Origin: Pelobates cultripes
Lineage: Eukaryota > Chordata > Amphibia > Anura > Pelobatidae
NCBI GenBank assembly: GCA_933207985.1
Contig: OW240914.1
Span: forward strand, 128,606,878 to 128,670,877
DNA: 64,000 nt
Direction of reading: 5' to 3'
Position numbers and translations under genes: made by a program
Notes under the pieces: model-generated
Told to the model about the DNA's origin: nothing
Seen by the model: the letters and a program-made list of their open reading frames with translations, nothing else
Database searches by the model: none
Part shown: in pieces, positions 34,829 through 46,302 of the stretch
How positions within the stretch are numbered: position 1 is the first letter of the stretch
Layout of the letters: each line of letters starts with the position of its first letter

Positions 34829-36187
34829 CACACAAACACTAATTTTTAAGCGTGTTTACAATCAATATATTGTTCCTGTTACATTCAGTAATGGTCTCGT
34901 TTATTGTTAAATTTCCCCCTTTTTAAGAATTTAATGTAAAATTAAATTCTTGGTCATATATGGTGGTTGAGCTTTTGTGTACAAAAAATATTATTTTCAA
35001 CAACTGCTTTTTATATATAAAGAGTAGAATTTGGGGTTAATGCCAGTCAATGCTGAAGTCATGGTGCTTGCAGTAAACCTTTAAGGCACTGACATTTGTT
35101 ACTCTTATTTTGTAGACTGTTACGCTAGCATCTTAGACCTAGCCTACTCACATATTTGCCATTCTTTATCCTATTTCTAATATTCCATCCTATAACTTTC
35201 ATGATCTTAAAACCTGGGAGTTATTCTTAGTGAGCCAAATTCCCCAAAACTTTAAATTACCCAGACACTATTTAAAGTGGAATTTCTACTTTATTTTCTG
35301 GACCAAACCATATGTGATGTTGATATAAAGAAACTGTTGTCATGTCTGAGCATTTGATAAAGAACTCATTACTCTAATGAGGAGTTCCTTATCTGTAAAT
35401 TGTGCACATGGTGGATCTAACCTGATGGTACTTAAATTGTTCCATAATATGGAGAGCCTAATCTGTTAGCATATCTGCTAATGGTAACATTTCTGTTGAG
35501 TTTACAAAATTCATGAAGTATATCTTGTCCTCTTGTTAGAGATAATGCAAGTTTTATGGCAATAGTGTTTCAGGAAAATCGTTATTGTTAGTCAGCAGTA
35601 AAGGAGGCCCATTGTGTGTAGTGAGAGCAGTAATGATGTTATACCAATACCAGACATGCAATGTTGCTCCTGTAAATGGGGAAAAAGTGGGGAAACGTGT
35701 GTTTTATCTATGATGCATCTGGCATGTAATAATCTGTTTATCAGGGGATGGTTTGGAAACGATAGAGGGGTCTGGGTAACAAGTTCATTTTAATTATGTT
35801 TACGCTGCCAAATCATGAGACATATGTCAGTTTGCATGTCAGTTTTCACATTGCTAAGAAGTAGGGTAAAGCTGTGTGAGGTCAGTTGGTATCCAAATGC
35901 CAAGGTATTTCAACTGACCTGAACACAAACAAGAATTGCGATTTTAACTTTGGTGTGAGTTAGATGGGTACTATGATGATTTTAGGTTTGTCTGTATTGA
36001 GTTTACATTTTGACAGGGAGATTTATTCCTGAAATACTGCTAGTATATTGGGTCAAGATATTTTTGAGCAAGAAGGTAGCCTTGTTGTTTCCTTGTTTTG
36101 TAACAAGGGAAGCTAAAAAATATAAAATTAATTTTCTGGAGGGGTGTAGGAAAGCTGTTTGAATCACAGCCACGGGTGGTGCAGCTA

Positions 36188-36762
36188 CAGTGAGGGGGGA
36201 AAAGTATTTGATCGCCTACTGATTTTGAACATTCGCCTACTGACAAAGAAATGATCAGTCTATAATATTTATGGTAGGTGTATTTTAACAGTGAGAGGCA
36301 GAATAAAAAAAAACAAAAATCCAGAAAAATGCATGTCAAAAATGTTATAAATTGATTTGCATGAGTCAATGAGTGAAATAAGTATTTGATCCCCTATTAG
36401 TTGCCAAACATCAGCCTCGAAACCTTAATGACTTGGAGAGGAACTATAACAGGAGTAGGATAAAATCCCTCCTGAGATGTGTGCAAACCTGGTGGCCAAC
36501 TACAAGAAACGTCTGACCTCTGTGATTGCCAACAAGGGTTTTGCAACCAAGTACTAAGTCGAAGGGGTCAAATACTTATTTTACTCATTGACATGCAAAT
36601 CAATTTATAACTTTTTTGAAATGCGTTTTTCTGGATTTTCTTTTGTTATTCTGTCTCTCACTGTTAAAATACACCTACCATTAAAATTATAAACTGGTCA
36701 TTTCTTTGTCAGTGGGCAAACATTCAAAATCAGCACGGGATTAAATACTTTTTCCCTCACTG
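36188..36762 (+). mobile_element. Internally deleted Tc1-like element
   Basis: 575 bp between TA dinucleotides (36186-36187, 36763-36764). Inverted repeats of about 200 bp: CAGTGAGGGGGGAAAAGTAT ... and ... AAATACTTTTTCCCTCACTG, with AAATAAGTATTTGATCCCCT at the inner left edge. The centre keeps the C-terminal end of a transposase, [20 protein letters not shown] then a stop at 36555-36557. The DNA-binding and catalytic parts are gone, so it can only move in trans. Confidence 0.88.
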
Positions 36763-36788
36763 TAGGACTGCATGAACTAAGTTATGTA

Positions 36789-36893
36789 ACTAGTAAATGG
36801 CAGAGAATTAAGCAGTGAGACTGTATGGGCATGATTTATACACCAAAACTGCTTCATTAAGCTAAAGTTATTTTGGTGTTTAGAGTGTCCCTT
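36789..36893 (+). mobile_element. T2-like right-end fragment
   Basis: AAATGGCAGAGAATTAAGCA, CCAAAACTGCTTCATTAAGC and TTAGAGTGTCCC before TTTAA match the right end at 32229-32280. Confidence 0.6.
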
Positions 36894-37082
36894 TAAACGC
36901 TTTTTCACATAAGAAGATGCGCAGTAGAGAAACCTATATTTTTGAGATACGTGCATGATATTAAATAATCTAATGTTGTCTTCCATTCTACCGAGAAAGG
37001 CTTAATTAAATTAACTCTCCCCTTAACTAGTGAGTGGAAAGTGCCCTGAATTCATTTGCCAATACCTTCCCAAACTGGTTAA

Positions 37083-37525
37083 AGGACTATTGTGTCAGGA
37101 ACACAAACATATTCCTGCCACTATAGTGTTAAACTACCTATTAGAGTAGTTTAGCAACCGGTCTTGCAGTGGCTGGTTCCGCCTCCATGGCTAAGATCAT
37201 CAAACTTTATGATCTCAGCCAGTCTAATGCGTTCCAGTAGTAAACCATTGGTAGACTATTGTGCATGCACAACAAAATGCAGCGCTGCGCTAATCTGCAT
37301 CTGCTCATAGAAAGTTAATTGCTTCCATGCTGAGCGTGGTGACGCCGAACACCAGTGATGCACACAGGAAGCACGTCTAGTTGCCGTCTGGGTGACTGTC
37401 TCTAGAGGTGAAACTATCCAGCAATGTAAACCACTTCCTTTTCTCTGAAAAGGCTTGCAGGGACATGCCATAGACACCAGAACCACCACATTTAGCTGTA
37501 GTGGTTCTCGTTACTCTAGAGACCG
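37083..37525. mobile_element. T2-like element, 443 bp
   Basis: TTAA at 37079-37082 and 37526-37529. The left end AGGACTATTGTGTCAGGAAC matches T2-like termini and continues with a subterminal palindrome (CAGGAACACAAACATATTCCTG). The right end TTACTCTAGAGACCG is eroded. Confidence 0.55.
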
Positions 37526-38393
37526 TTAAATATCAGCATCGCACTGTGGAATTGGCCCATGGCTCGAGCATTTCTCATGTTTCCTCTCCTTATTTGGTAT
37601 TGTTGGATCTTCCATTCTACAGAGTGCTTTGATCACCATATACTTTATAACTTTTTTTGGGGGGGAGGGGGTGTACATTAGCTTTTGGTTCATACCTACA
37701 TTCCTATAAATAACAACAATGTGTCATCAATAACAAAGCAAGTTCTGACCTGTAATATAAATTCAGGTCACCAAGACGGGTTGAAATACACCCCCCTCAA
37801 GAATTGTGTTATTGTGTTAAATGCTTCTGCCAGTAAAATATAGTGAGTGTATGAACAGAACATCTAGGGGAGCTTGGGAAACAGACAAGAGATAAGAGAG
37901 TTTAAGAGACACACAAGGTTGAAAGGGGTATTATGAGAAAAACAATAAGGGTCAGGAGATACACACAAACGGATGCTTGAGTTCCAAATCTACACACAAA
38001 TGGTTAAAATTTGGGGGTGTCAAAATATATGCCTGCCTCTGTCAGTCCCGTAACCAGATAGTTCTTATGACATGAAGGTAATAAGGCTGAAATACTGACT
38101 TTATGCTGTGGCCCGTCAACTTACAATAAAACAGTTCTTTTGTTTATTTTAAAGTGTTATGAGTGGAGTCCTTCATGTTGGAGAAATTATTTTCTATTTA
38201 ATTTTTTCCCCCATATGTATAAGTGCACTTTATATAAAGACAATGCATTAAAGGGGTGGTATAATATTTTTTACATGGCTATTTTTTATTCCCAGTTCAG
38301 CCGTTATGTCCAGGGCTTTCTGAGTACTTTAATCAGCTACATTAATTATATTACAATGTACATCCATTTAAAAAACAAGATTATTTTACTTAA

Positions 38394-38738
38394 AATGGCA
38401 CTATCATGGTTTGGGGACTTTGTCGAATTTGCAAAGTCCTCAGACTGTGACATCGCAGAGAGTACTGCATTGAGTTCTCTGGAGGATCCCGCGAGACTGC
38501 GGGTTCCTCCATAGACACGGCCAATTCCCTGCCGCCATTACTGATGATGGTTGTTGTTATTGACTCCACCCTGAGTTTAATAAAGTCAAGCGGAGGCGAA
38601 ATACAGAGACAAAGTAGCCCCTACTTTGTCTCTATATATCTCTTGACTCGGTTGGAATGTCAGTGAAATTCCAACACATTCAAAAAGATTTTATCTTTAT
38701 GAAATACTCGTTTTCCTGGGGGTGGTGACAGTGCCACT
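38394..38738. mobile_element. T2-like MITE next to gck exon 5
   Basis: Inverted ends AATGGCACTATCATGG and GGTGGTGACAGTGCCACT between TTAA at 38390-38393 and 38739-38742. Contains small palindromes (GACTTTGTCGAATTTGCAAAGTC; TACTTTGTCTC). It ends 54 bp before the first base of exon 5, within the intron that should follow exon 4. Confidence 0.7.
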
Positions 38739-38774
38739 TTAAATAACAAGCACATAAATAAACATTGAAATTGA

Positions 38775-38894
<120 letters not shown>

Positions 38895-39334
38895 TAAATA
38901 ATTTGGGCTATTGCCTAGTTTGCAATGTTGTAAAGAGAAAATTATTTTCATTGTAATGACCCTGGTAAAATGCAAAATGTGGTAAAATAGAGTAATATTT
39001 GTCCTTTAGTAAATAACCCTTAGCATCTAATTAACCAATTTCTCGCACAGTCCGCATTTCTGAAATCAGTCATAATTTTGGATGTGTCTTGCATCTGCAT
39101 GTTTTTCCTTTTCTCATGTAGGAAATCAAACTGTTCTGCTGTTGGTTTATGTGCATTTTATGTTGTTGCTGATTAGGACTATATAATTTAAATGGAATTT
39201 TAAAAATTGATCTGCATATCAATGAGACAAAAATTATATTGAGGCTTTTAGTATAATGTAAACATTATAGTCATTCTGTTCACTTGTTAGAAACATCCCT
39301 AAACATACTTTAAACTAGTTGCTGATTTTTCTAG

Positions 39335-39466
<132 letters not shown>

Positions 39467-39527
39467 TAAACTCATAAACTTAAATATAACCTAATAAACA
39501 CTAAAATCTCCACATATGACTCTGCAG

Positions 39528-39711
39528 GAACCGGCTGCAATGCCTGTTACATGGAGGAAATGTGTAATGTGGAGCTGGTGGAAGGAGAGGAGGGCCGCAT
39601 GTGTGTCAACACTGAGTGGGGCGCATTTGGGGATACTGGAGAGCTGGAGGATTTCCGACTAGAGTATGATCGAGTGGTGGACGAGGCCTCTGTAAATCCC
39701 GGTCAGCAACT
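39528..39711 (+). CDS. gck: Glucokinase exon 7
   Basis: Acceptor GACTCTGCAG before 39528, donor GTAAGG at 39712. 184 bp. Encodes [19 protein letters not shown], then [18 protein letters not shown] and a C-terminal NPGQQ. Visible family residues: the phosphate loop Gly-Thr-Gly, Asn in GCNACY (human Asn231) and Glu in NTEWGAFG (human Glu256), both glucose ligands. The last Leu codon is split, CT at the end of this exon and A at the start of exon 8. Confidence 0.97.
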
Positions 39712-40249
39712 GTAAGGATTGCAAAGCTTTGACACCAATTGTCTGTCACTATATGGAAAGAAAGACAGACTCTATTGTCCTCTACAGAGTCCTCTACGGT
39801 CCTTAGTTTTTGATTTTCTAATAATGCATTTCCTATCCTATGGAGAGCTTGAATCAACATGCTGTAGCAGTGAATTTGACTGTTTCACTACAATTCTTCT
39901 AGTAGTGTCACACAGGGCTGAAATAAGACATTTTAGGGCATCTTACAAAGCTCAAGGCCTGGCCCCTATCCGCCTACAGGTCCAGTCACCTATTCCACCA
40001 CCATCTCATAGGCACTTAGAACTGTGGTAGGTAATGCAGAGTGTACCTGTAGGGGATATAGTGTGTGTAGTGGATACTGTGTGTCAGGGAGGGAGTGTGT
40101 GTTTAATGTGTGTAGTGTGTGTATAGTCTATGCAACGTGTGTGTTGTAGATGCTGTGTGTGAGGAGTATAGTGGGTGTATATAGTGGATGCAATGTGTGT
40201 GTAAGTAGTGGATGCAGTTTGTGTCTAGTGGGTGTAATGTGTGTGTTTG

Positions 40250-41462
40250 TATAGTTATATAGTTGTCTAGATTGAAAAAAGACAAAAGTCCATCAAGTTC
40301 AAACTTGAAACCATTTATTTTATGCTGTTGATCCAAAAGAAGGCAAAAAACTCAGTTGTTCTCATAAACAATTATGACACAAAAAGAAAAAAAATCCATC
40401 TTGATTCCATAATGGAAATCAGATTTCTCCTTGGATCGACAACCCGTTTACATACATATCAATTTTATGCAAAAAAGCACCCAAGCCTTTCTCTATAGAA
40501 TATGATAAGACAACCTCTTTAGGCAGATAATTCCACATCTTTATTGTTCATACTGTAAATAACCCTTTCCTCTACTCTAAGTTAAAATGCCTTTCTTCCA
40601 GACTCAATGGGTGACCTTTTGTCTGTTGTGTATTACTGCTAATGACTAGGCAGCACATAGTACTCTGTACTGACCCTGTTTATATTTGTATAGTGCTATC
40701 ATATTCAGTTTTTCGTAGTATTTCATTTTTTTTAGTATTTCCTCATAATTAATGTTTTTATTGACTTTACTCATTTTGTAGCTTGTATCTGCACTTTTTC
40801 TATCTCTGCAATATCTTTCATTAAAACTGGTGTCAAAAATTGCACTGCATTTTCTAGGTGAGGCATTAGCATTGATTTATAAAGAGGTACAATATATTTT
40901 GACCATGTGAATCAATACTGGCAGACCGGTATTGTGTACTGTTGCCCAGTTTGTTATCTATAATTGTTCCCAATAATGTTTAATTTTATCCACGAGTAAA
41001 CCACATTTAATGTATAAGTGGCTTATGGGTTCCTTAATAAAAAAATGCATGACTTTACATTTATCTGTGTTGAATTTCATCTGCCCTTTGTCTACACAGT
41101 TTCCCAATTTAACAAAACCCTCTGTAGAAAAGGAATATCATGTTTACACTGTATTGTTTTACCAAGTGTTATGTAATCTACAAACACTGACTTTAAATGT
41201 CCAGTTCAAGGTAATTTATAAACAGATTAAAGAGAAGTAGACCCAGGACAGAACCCTGCGCCCCACCACTTACCACTTTTTTCCAATTTGAACATTTTCT
41301 ATTTACAACTACCCTTTGCACTCTATTTTTAGCCCAGTGTTTTATCCAGGAACACTATTTTTAATCTAAACCAATTTATATCAGTTTTAATAATAACCTT
41401 TTGTGTGGAATTGTATCAAATGCATTAGCAAACTCCAAGTAGATTACATCTGAGTGTGTGTG
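40250..41462 (-). mobile_element. CR1-like LINE fragment with reverse-transcriptase remnants
   Basis: Read on the minus strand, with frameshifts and stops: FANAFDTIPHKRLLLKL at about 41380-41440, NWKKVVSGGAQGSVLG at about 41240-41290 (the PQGSVLGP-type motif of non-LTR reverse transcriptases, here AQG), NTDKCKVMHF-type sequence at about 41045-41075, and a 3' end at 40250-40300 whose complement reads GAACTTGATGGACTTTTGTC, the usual tail of this LINE group in frogs. Many stops, so long dead. It lies in intron 7 antisense to gck. Confidence 0.8.
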
Positions 41463-41697
41463 CACATATGTGGGCTGAGATAGCTACTACTTTTGGGGGT
41501 GGTTGGTGAGAGAAGAGGGGCAATTTATTTAATATTTGTCCCCCCTCCCTGCTCTCACCTGTGGCAAGGCAGGGAACACTGCATTCCCTGGTGGCCCGCA
41601 TTATTTTGAGGCTCCTGATTACTCCTGTCAGGTGTCCAATCTGTTCTAGCGAGCCCTGGCAATGTCGGAGCACTGACATGGTAACCATGGTAATTGT

Positions 41698-41756
41698 TAT
41701 ATATATATATATATTTATTTATTTTTTATTATTATTTTTTTTTTACCTTGCGGGGC
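41698..41756. repeat. (TA)n and T-rich simple repeat
   Basis: TATATATATATATATT followed by TTTATTATTATTTTTTTTTT. Confidence 0.85.
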
Positions 41757-42333
41757 TTGTACCCTACTGGTGGCAGCCCTGGTGTCACAACTCACTGCCA
41801 TATCTCTGTCCGCTGTGCAAAATGCTTGTAAACTGTTTGATCTAAACACAGCTAGTAAATAATTTGTTAATTCTGTAACAGTGTAACTAAAAAACACCTA
41901 ACGCAAGATGAAAAAGACAAACATAACTTTGCCTTTCTTTTAATGAATCGGCAACCAAATAAAAGTGCTACACGTTTAAGATATTAATCAAATATAAACG
42001 AGTGAGATATGCTGCAATTAGAAATATCGAAAAGGGTTAATTCATTAAGCTTTAAACTGGCCTCCAAATTGCAATACTTGTAGATTACTTGAACCAAGGA
42101 GAATCCCAAAGTTACCTCATGGGAAAAAAGAGCACATTCCCTGTGGAGCAGGGATTAAACCCCTGTATCATAAATTGAAGCATAAGCAATAAATCCCTAC
42201 ATAAAGTAAGGAAATGGTTCTGGCTGTGTTTACATATCAAGGATACATGTCTTTTTAGAAATATTAGCCAAGTCATAGCAGAAAGTTAAAATGTTATCGG
42301 TCTAGTTTAACATCTGTTTCTTTCCTGGAGCAG

Positions 42334-42489
42334 ATATGAGAAAATGATTGGTGGGAAGTACATGGGAGAGCTTGTCAGATTAGTCCTAATGAAAATGGTA
42401 AACGAAGATATCCTGTTTGGAGGAGAAACATCTGAAAAACTGAAGAACAGATGGACCTTTGAAACACAGTTTGTGTCACAGATTGAAGG
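42334..42489 (+). CDS. gck: Glucokinase exon 8
   Basis: Acceptor TTTCCTGGAGCAG before 42334, donor GTGAAT at 42490. 156 bp, phase 2 start (A completes the Leu codon) and phase 2 end. Encodes [20 protein letters not shown] and on to [12 protein letters not shown]. The Glu of YEKMIGG corresponds to human Glu290, a glucose ligand, and the Lys of GGKY to Lys296, an ATP contact. [13 protein letters not shown] is characteristic of glucokinase rather than hexokinases 1-3, which have SGMYLGEIVR at this place. The Ser of FVSQ corresponds to human Ser336 near the nucleotide. Confidence 0.97.
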
Positions 42490-42922
42490 GTGAATAGCTC
42501 AAATATTGACCACAAGTAAAACTTGCCACATATACATTATAAACCCTGAAAGATACTGAATAATTTTCATAAATATTCCTCTACCTGTCCCAATCCCACA
42601 TCACTCACATTATTAACTGTTTCCCATGATAGCCACTCTCTATGACTCCTGAATCCATCCATGCCCATCTGTAACTAAATCTACAAATGTTTCCACATGT
42701 ATGTCTATTACGTCTATTTTCTGATTAATTTCCAAATCTGGGCCTCTTTTCCCTGTTATTATTTTCCTTGGTTTTCGACTAAATCTCCAGTAGATATTAG
42801 TCAACACAACTAAAATCTAATGTGTTTAGTTAAAGTCTCTATCTGTCTATTTTGCCCCTTTCACAGTCCCTATTTGTGTCACTCTCCAAAGCCCCTTCCG
42901 CAGTCCTTCTATGCGGTGTTAA

Positions 42923-43380
42923 AGGACCACTATAGTGCCAGGAAAACATACTTGTTTTCCTGGCACTATAGGGTCTCTAGGTCCCCCCCACCCTCTGGGC
43001 CCCCCTCCCGCCGTGCTCTAGGTGGTGGAAGGGGTTACATTTACCTGTTTTTCCAGCGTCGGGTGGGGGACTCTCCTCCTCCATTCTTGCGTCATTGGCT
43101 GAATGCGCATGCGCGGCATGAGTGCACATTCAGCCAGTCCATTCTCAATGCTTTCCTATGGACTCTGGCGTCTTCTCACTGTGAAAATCACAGTGAGAAA
43201 CGCGGAAGCGCCTCTTGCGGCTGTCAATGAGACAGCCACTAGAGGCTGGATTAACCCATAGGTAACATAGCAGTTTCTCTGAAACTGCTATGTTTACCGA
43301 AGAAAGGGTTAATCCTAGAGGGACCTGGCACCCAAACCACTTCATTGAGCTGAAGTGGTCTGGGTGACTATATTGGTCCT
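42923..43380 (+). mobile_element. T2-type MITE, complete, 458 bp, in intron 8
   Basis: TTAA duplications at 42919-42922 and 43381-43384. Ends AGGACCACTATAGTGCCAGG and GGTGACTATATTGGTCCT. The left end folds on itself (CTATAGTGCCAGGAAAAC / GTTTTCCTGGCACTATAG). Same family and same length as the inverted copy at 61288-61745. No open frame of its own. Confidence 0.9.
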
Positions 43381-43385
43381 TTAAT

Positions 43386-43560
43386 TATGGCAGCATATGT
43401 CAATTTAGTTTTAGTCATAGTCTTTTGCCTAAAAAGCCATTTTAGTTTTAGTTGTATTTTAGTCATCTGAATTGTTTTAGTCGTATTTTAGTGTACTATA
43501 TCTAAAAAATTTTAGTCGACTAAAACTTGACTAAAATTGTTCGTTGACAAAATTAATACT
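43386..43560. repeat. TTTAGTC-rich interspersed repeat
   Basis: Repeated AGTTTTAGTC, GTATTTTAGTC and the palindrome TTTTAGTCGACTAAAA, then TTGTTCGTTGACAAAATTAA. A known-looking vertebrate repeat pattern whose class I cannot assign. It ends about 100 bp upstream of exon 9. Confidence 0.55.
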
Positions 43561-43661
43561 GGTGCAAAGTTTCCTGTCACGTCTATCACTTGTTTTATTA
43601 AATCTCTCCTTTTTAATATGCTGTCTTTTTAATACTTTTTTCTGTTCACACCACCCTCCAG

Positions 43662-43895
43662 AGACTCTTCGGATTTTAAACAAACTTCTAACATCTTGCG
43701 AACTCTTGGGGTGCAGCCAACCATGAGTGATTGTTACACTGTTCGCCTGGCATGTGAAAGTGTGTCCACACGAGCTGCACTTGTGTGTGGAGCAGGTCTT
43801 GCCGCTGTACTTAACCGAATTCGCCAAAACCGCAGAGAGGAACTACTGCGGATTACTGTAGGGGTGGATGGATCAGTTTACAAATTACACCCTTG
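43662..43895 (+). CDS. gck: Glucokinase exon 9
   Basis: Acceptor ACCACCCTCCAG before 43662, donor GTAAGC at 43896. 234 bp, phase 2 to phase 2. Encodes [18 protein letters not shown], then [20 protein letters not shown] and [14 protein letters not shown]. The GVDGSVYK loop carries the Ser (human Ser411) that contacts ATP, and CESVSTRAA is a conserved large-domain helix. An AG two bases further downstream is a possible alternative acceptor but would break the frame. The last codon, split with exon 10, becomes Cys where mammals have Ser. Confidence 0.97.
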
Positions 43896-43964
43896 GTAAG
43901 CTGATTGACTTCTTGCAAAAACATAATATACAGGGATATAATTTTTAATTTGTGGGTTATAGCA

Positions 43965-44058
43965 TTTTAATCCAAGGCGATATCTGACTGCCATTCTGGG
44001 GTCAAGAAAGGCTAAAGTTGAAGGACACGTCTCTTTTCAGCTATGTAACTATGTAAAA
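43965..44058 (+). mobile_element. CR1-like LINE 3' end
   Basis: CTGACTGCCATTCTGGGGTC, AAGTTGAAGGACACGTCTC and CAGCTATGTAACTATGTAA form the usual 3' terminus of this LINE group, in forward orientation. Only the tail is present. Confidence 0.6.
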
Positions 44059-46157
44059 ATAAAAGTACTTTTTTATTTTTATAATTAGTATATCATATAT
44101 AGATTAAACTGTATCTATTCTACAAGAATGCAAATAATCCATATCTGGTTCTTCCCCCAGTAGATTTATACTCCCACTGCACTAATCTAATTTTTTGTTT
44201 GCTCAAAACATTGAAAAGTTAATCTATAACTTGTGTTATCCTTTTTTCATGAGTTGTGTTGTTTTTTAAAAAATGTATATAAATGTAGCAAATGATACAC
44301 CAATCCAGTTCAGACAGTGCAAAGTGTAGAATTTTTCATTTAATTTAACATACATCCCAACAATGGGTGATGTCGACTCAGCACAAGGTGGATGGGGCAT
44401 CACAAGTGGCATAGCCCACGTCACTGCTGATGCCCATAATGGCAGGCACCAGGCTTGACGATCATGTAGCAAGCTCTGCTGAAGTGTTCCATGCATGATC
44501 CTAGTACCAGTACCACTGGGGACAGTTACTTGATATCTTCCATGCAGGACACCATGGATCTGAAGAGGGACAGGAACCCAAAACTGGGACTGTGGGACAT
44601 TTGGGATGCCTTATTTAATGTTTTACATCTCCAAAATGCATATTTGTTAAATATAGAGATAAATAAACATACTAAAGATCTTGGGGAGTTGACAGTTCCC
44701 CTCTAAAGCAAAGCTGCCATTTCTTTCCAATATCATATTATAATATTTATGTTATAATATACCATAACAGAAAAGGAGAGTGGGAAAGGTAGGTATGTGA
44801 TTTCTTCAAATATTTCAATATACATAAATTAAAAAAAACAAAAAACAATGACACGATACTATAACATATGAAAAGAACACTAATGTCACCATAACAACTT
44901 CATCTTAATGGAGGTCCTGTGTACCATCTTACCTTAAAGGGTTAAACCATTCACAAACAGTAAAAATGAGAGAGTATATCTGAACCCAATGGCCATATAA
45001 CTGTCTTGAACGCATGATATTTAGGAGCCAATAGCAGAGATTCAAAGAAAGAAAACCTCACAGCAATATATGAGGAGTATGAGTGTATTGTAAAACTGCA
45101 CAGCAATGATAATGTTAAAATGTGCTGTGCATTCAGTATCTACAGGGCACATATCATAGTGGAGACTAGAATATCCGGTATCTACTGGTGATCCGTGACA
45201 TGAGCAAATATTTATTGAATTTCTGTGGAATTATACCTATTATCCACTGAATATCTGTGATCCTTTTATTTGCTAGCAGTGGAGGCTGGTCAATAGGGGC
45301 AAGTAGGGAAAATCCCTTTCAGTTTTTGTTGGAATAAAACAAATAAAGCAACTGTTGCATTAAGGCATCAGGACTAATTATAATTTTGTATTAGAAAAAA
45401 AATAATAATGTGTCTATCATGATTAGTTCTTCTGCTTCCTCACTTTAGTGATAGCTAAAGATGCTGCTCAAAAGCTGTGCAACTTACAAAAATCAGCAGT
45501 TCCGGGTCCTGCATTCAGGACTTAAATAATGTGTTCTATTATATGAATTAAAATCGTCCTTTATTAAAAATCAAAATTATATTTGGACATAATGTGCAGG
45601 GGGGCGGCACAAAGATGGGAGACGCTCATACGTTTCGTAAGCAACTTTCATGTCAATAATATGTTTTCTTTTGTATATTTTCCCCATTTTCTGGGTATTT
45701 ACGTCTGAGACATGCTTAATCTGCTCTAACAGGATTTCTGACATCACCTTTTGGTTATGCATTGGTCCACCAGATTCTGGACAACCTAAAATACAGGCCT
45801 GTGTATTTTTTTTTTCTTCTATGGCTGTCACTTAGCAACAGCCTCACGGGTCGAGCCGTTCTACTTTAAAGTGATTGTTATTTCATGCATACATGTATTT
45901 ATAAGTTTACAGTGTTAAACAAGGCATGATGTTGTACATGGGGTGAAATGAGCAGAGTTAATCAAGTCAGATAGCAGGGTACAGTCTAACACCCCACAAT
46001 CTTTAAGCTTAACCAGCTGCCACTAAATGCTCGATAGCTGTAATGTAAATATATAGTATATGCTGAATATTTATGACTCTGAAATCAGATGCTTTTTGAT
46101 TGCTGTGACACGAATATCTATTATAACAAAGATTCCTTATTTTTTGGTCTTTTACAG
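44059..46157 (+). other. gck: Rest of gck intron 9
   Basis: Runs to the acceptor GGTCTTTTACAG at 46157. A T2-like remnant (GAACACTAATGTCACCATAA ... CCTTAAAGG) lies at about 44875-44942. Open frames here are short and unsupported, including 45577-45831 (minus). Confidence 0.7.
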
Positions 46158-46302
46158 CTTTAAAGACAAGTTTCATGCTACAGTGCACAAAATGACGCCA
46201 AACTGTGACATTACATTCATCCAATCTAATGAGGGCAGTGGACGGGGTGCTGCTCTTATATCTGCTGTGGCATACAAAATGGCCTCTCTGATTGGGCACT
46301 AA
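46158..46302 (+). CDS. gck: Glucokinase exon 10 (last coding exon)
   Basis: Acceptor CTTTTACAG before 46158. 145 bp including the TAA at 46300-46302. Encodes [20 protein letters not shown], then [19 protein letters not shown] and the end MASLIGH. The [19 protein letters not shown] segment and a short tail are diagnostic of glucokinase: hexokinases 1 and 2 read SEDGSGKGAAL and end differently. The C-terminal helix is the one that rearranges between the open and closed forms and gives the enzyme its cooperativity. With the candidate exon 1 and typical lengths for the two missing exons, the protein would be about 458 residues, against 465 in mammals. Confidence 0.97.

Larger units (their letters stand above)
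33346..36185. other. AT-rich spacer with palindrome and microsatellites, no gene
   Basis: No open frame above 60 codons on either strand after 33330 and no glucokinase exon 3 or 4 similarity. Holds the perfect palindrome at 34399-34492, a GTCGAAACGTCGATCC module at 34695-34711, and a (TC)n(TA)n microsatellite at 34774-34828. Confidence 0.5.
39712..42333 (+). other. gck: gck intron 7
   Basis: 2.6-kb intron between GTAAGG and TTTCCTGGAGCAG. Contains a degenerate GTGTGTAGTGGATG-type repeat at about 40040-40250, a minus-strand LINE at 40250-41462 and a TA microsatellite at 41698-41714. 41765-42333 shows nothing recognisable. Confidence 0.85.
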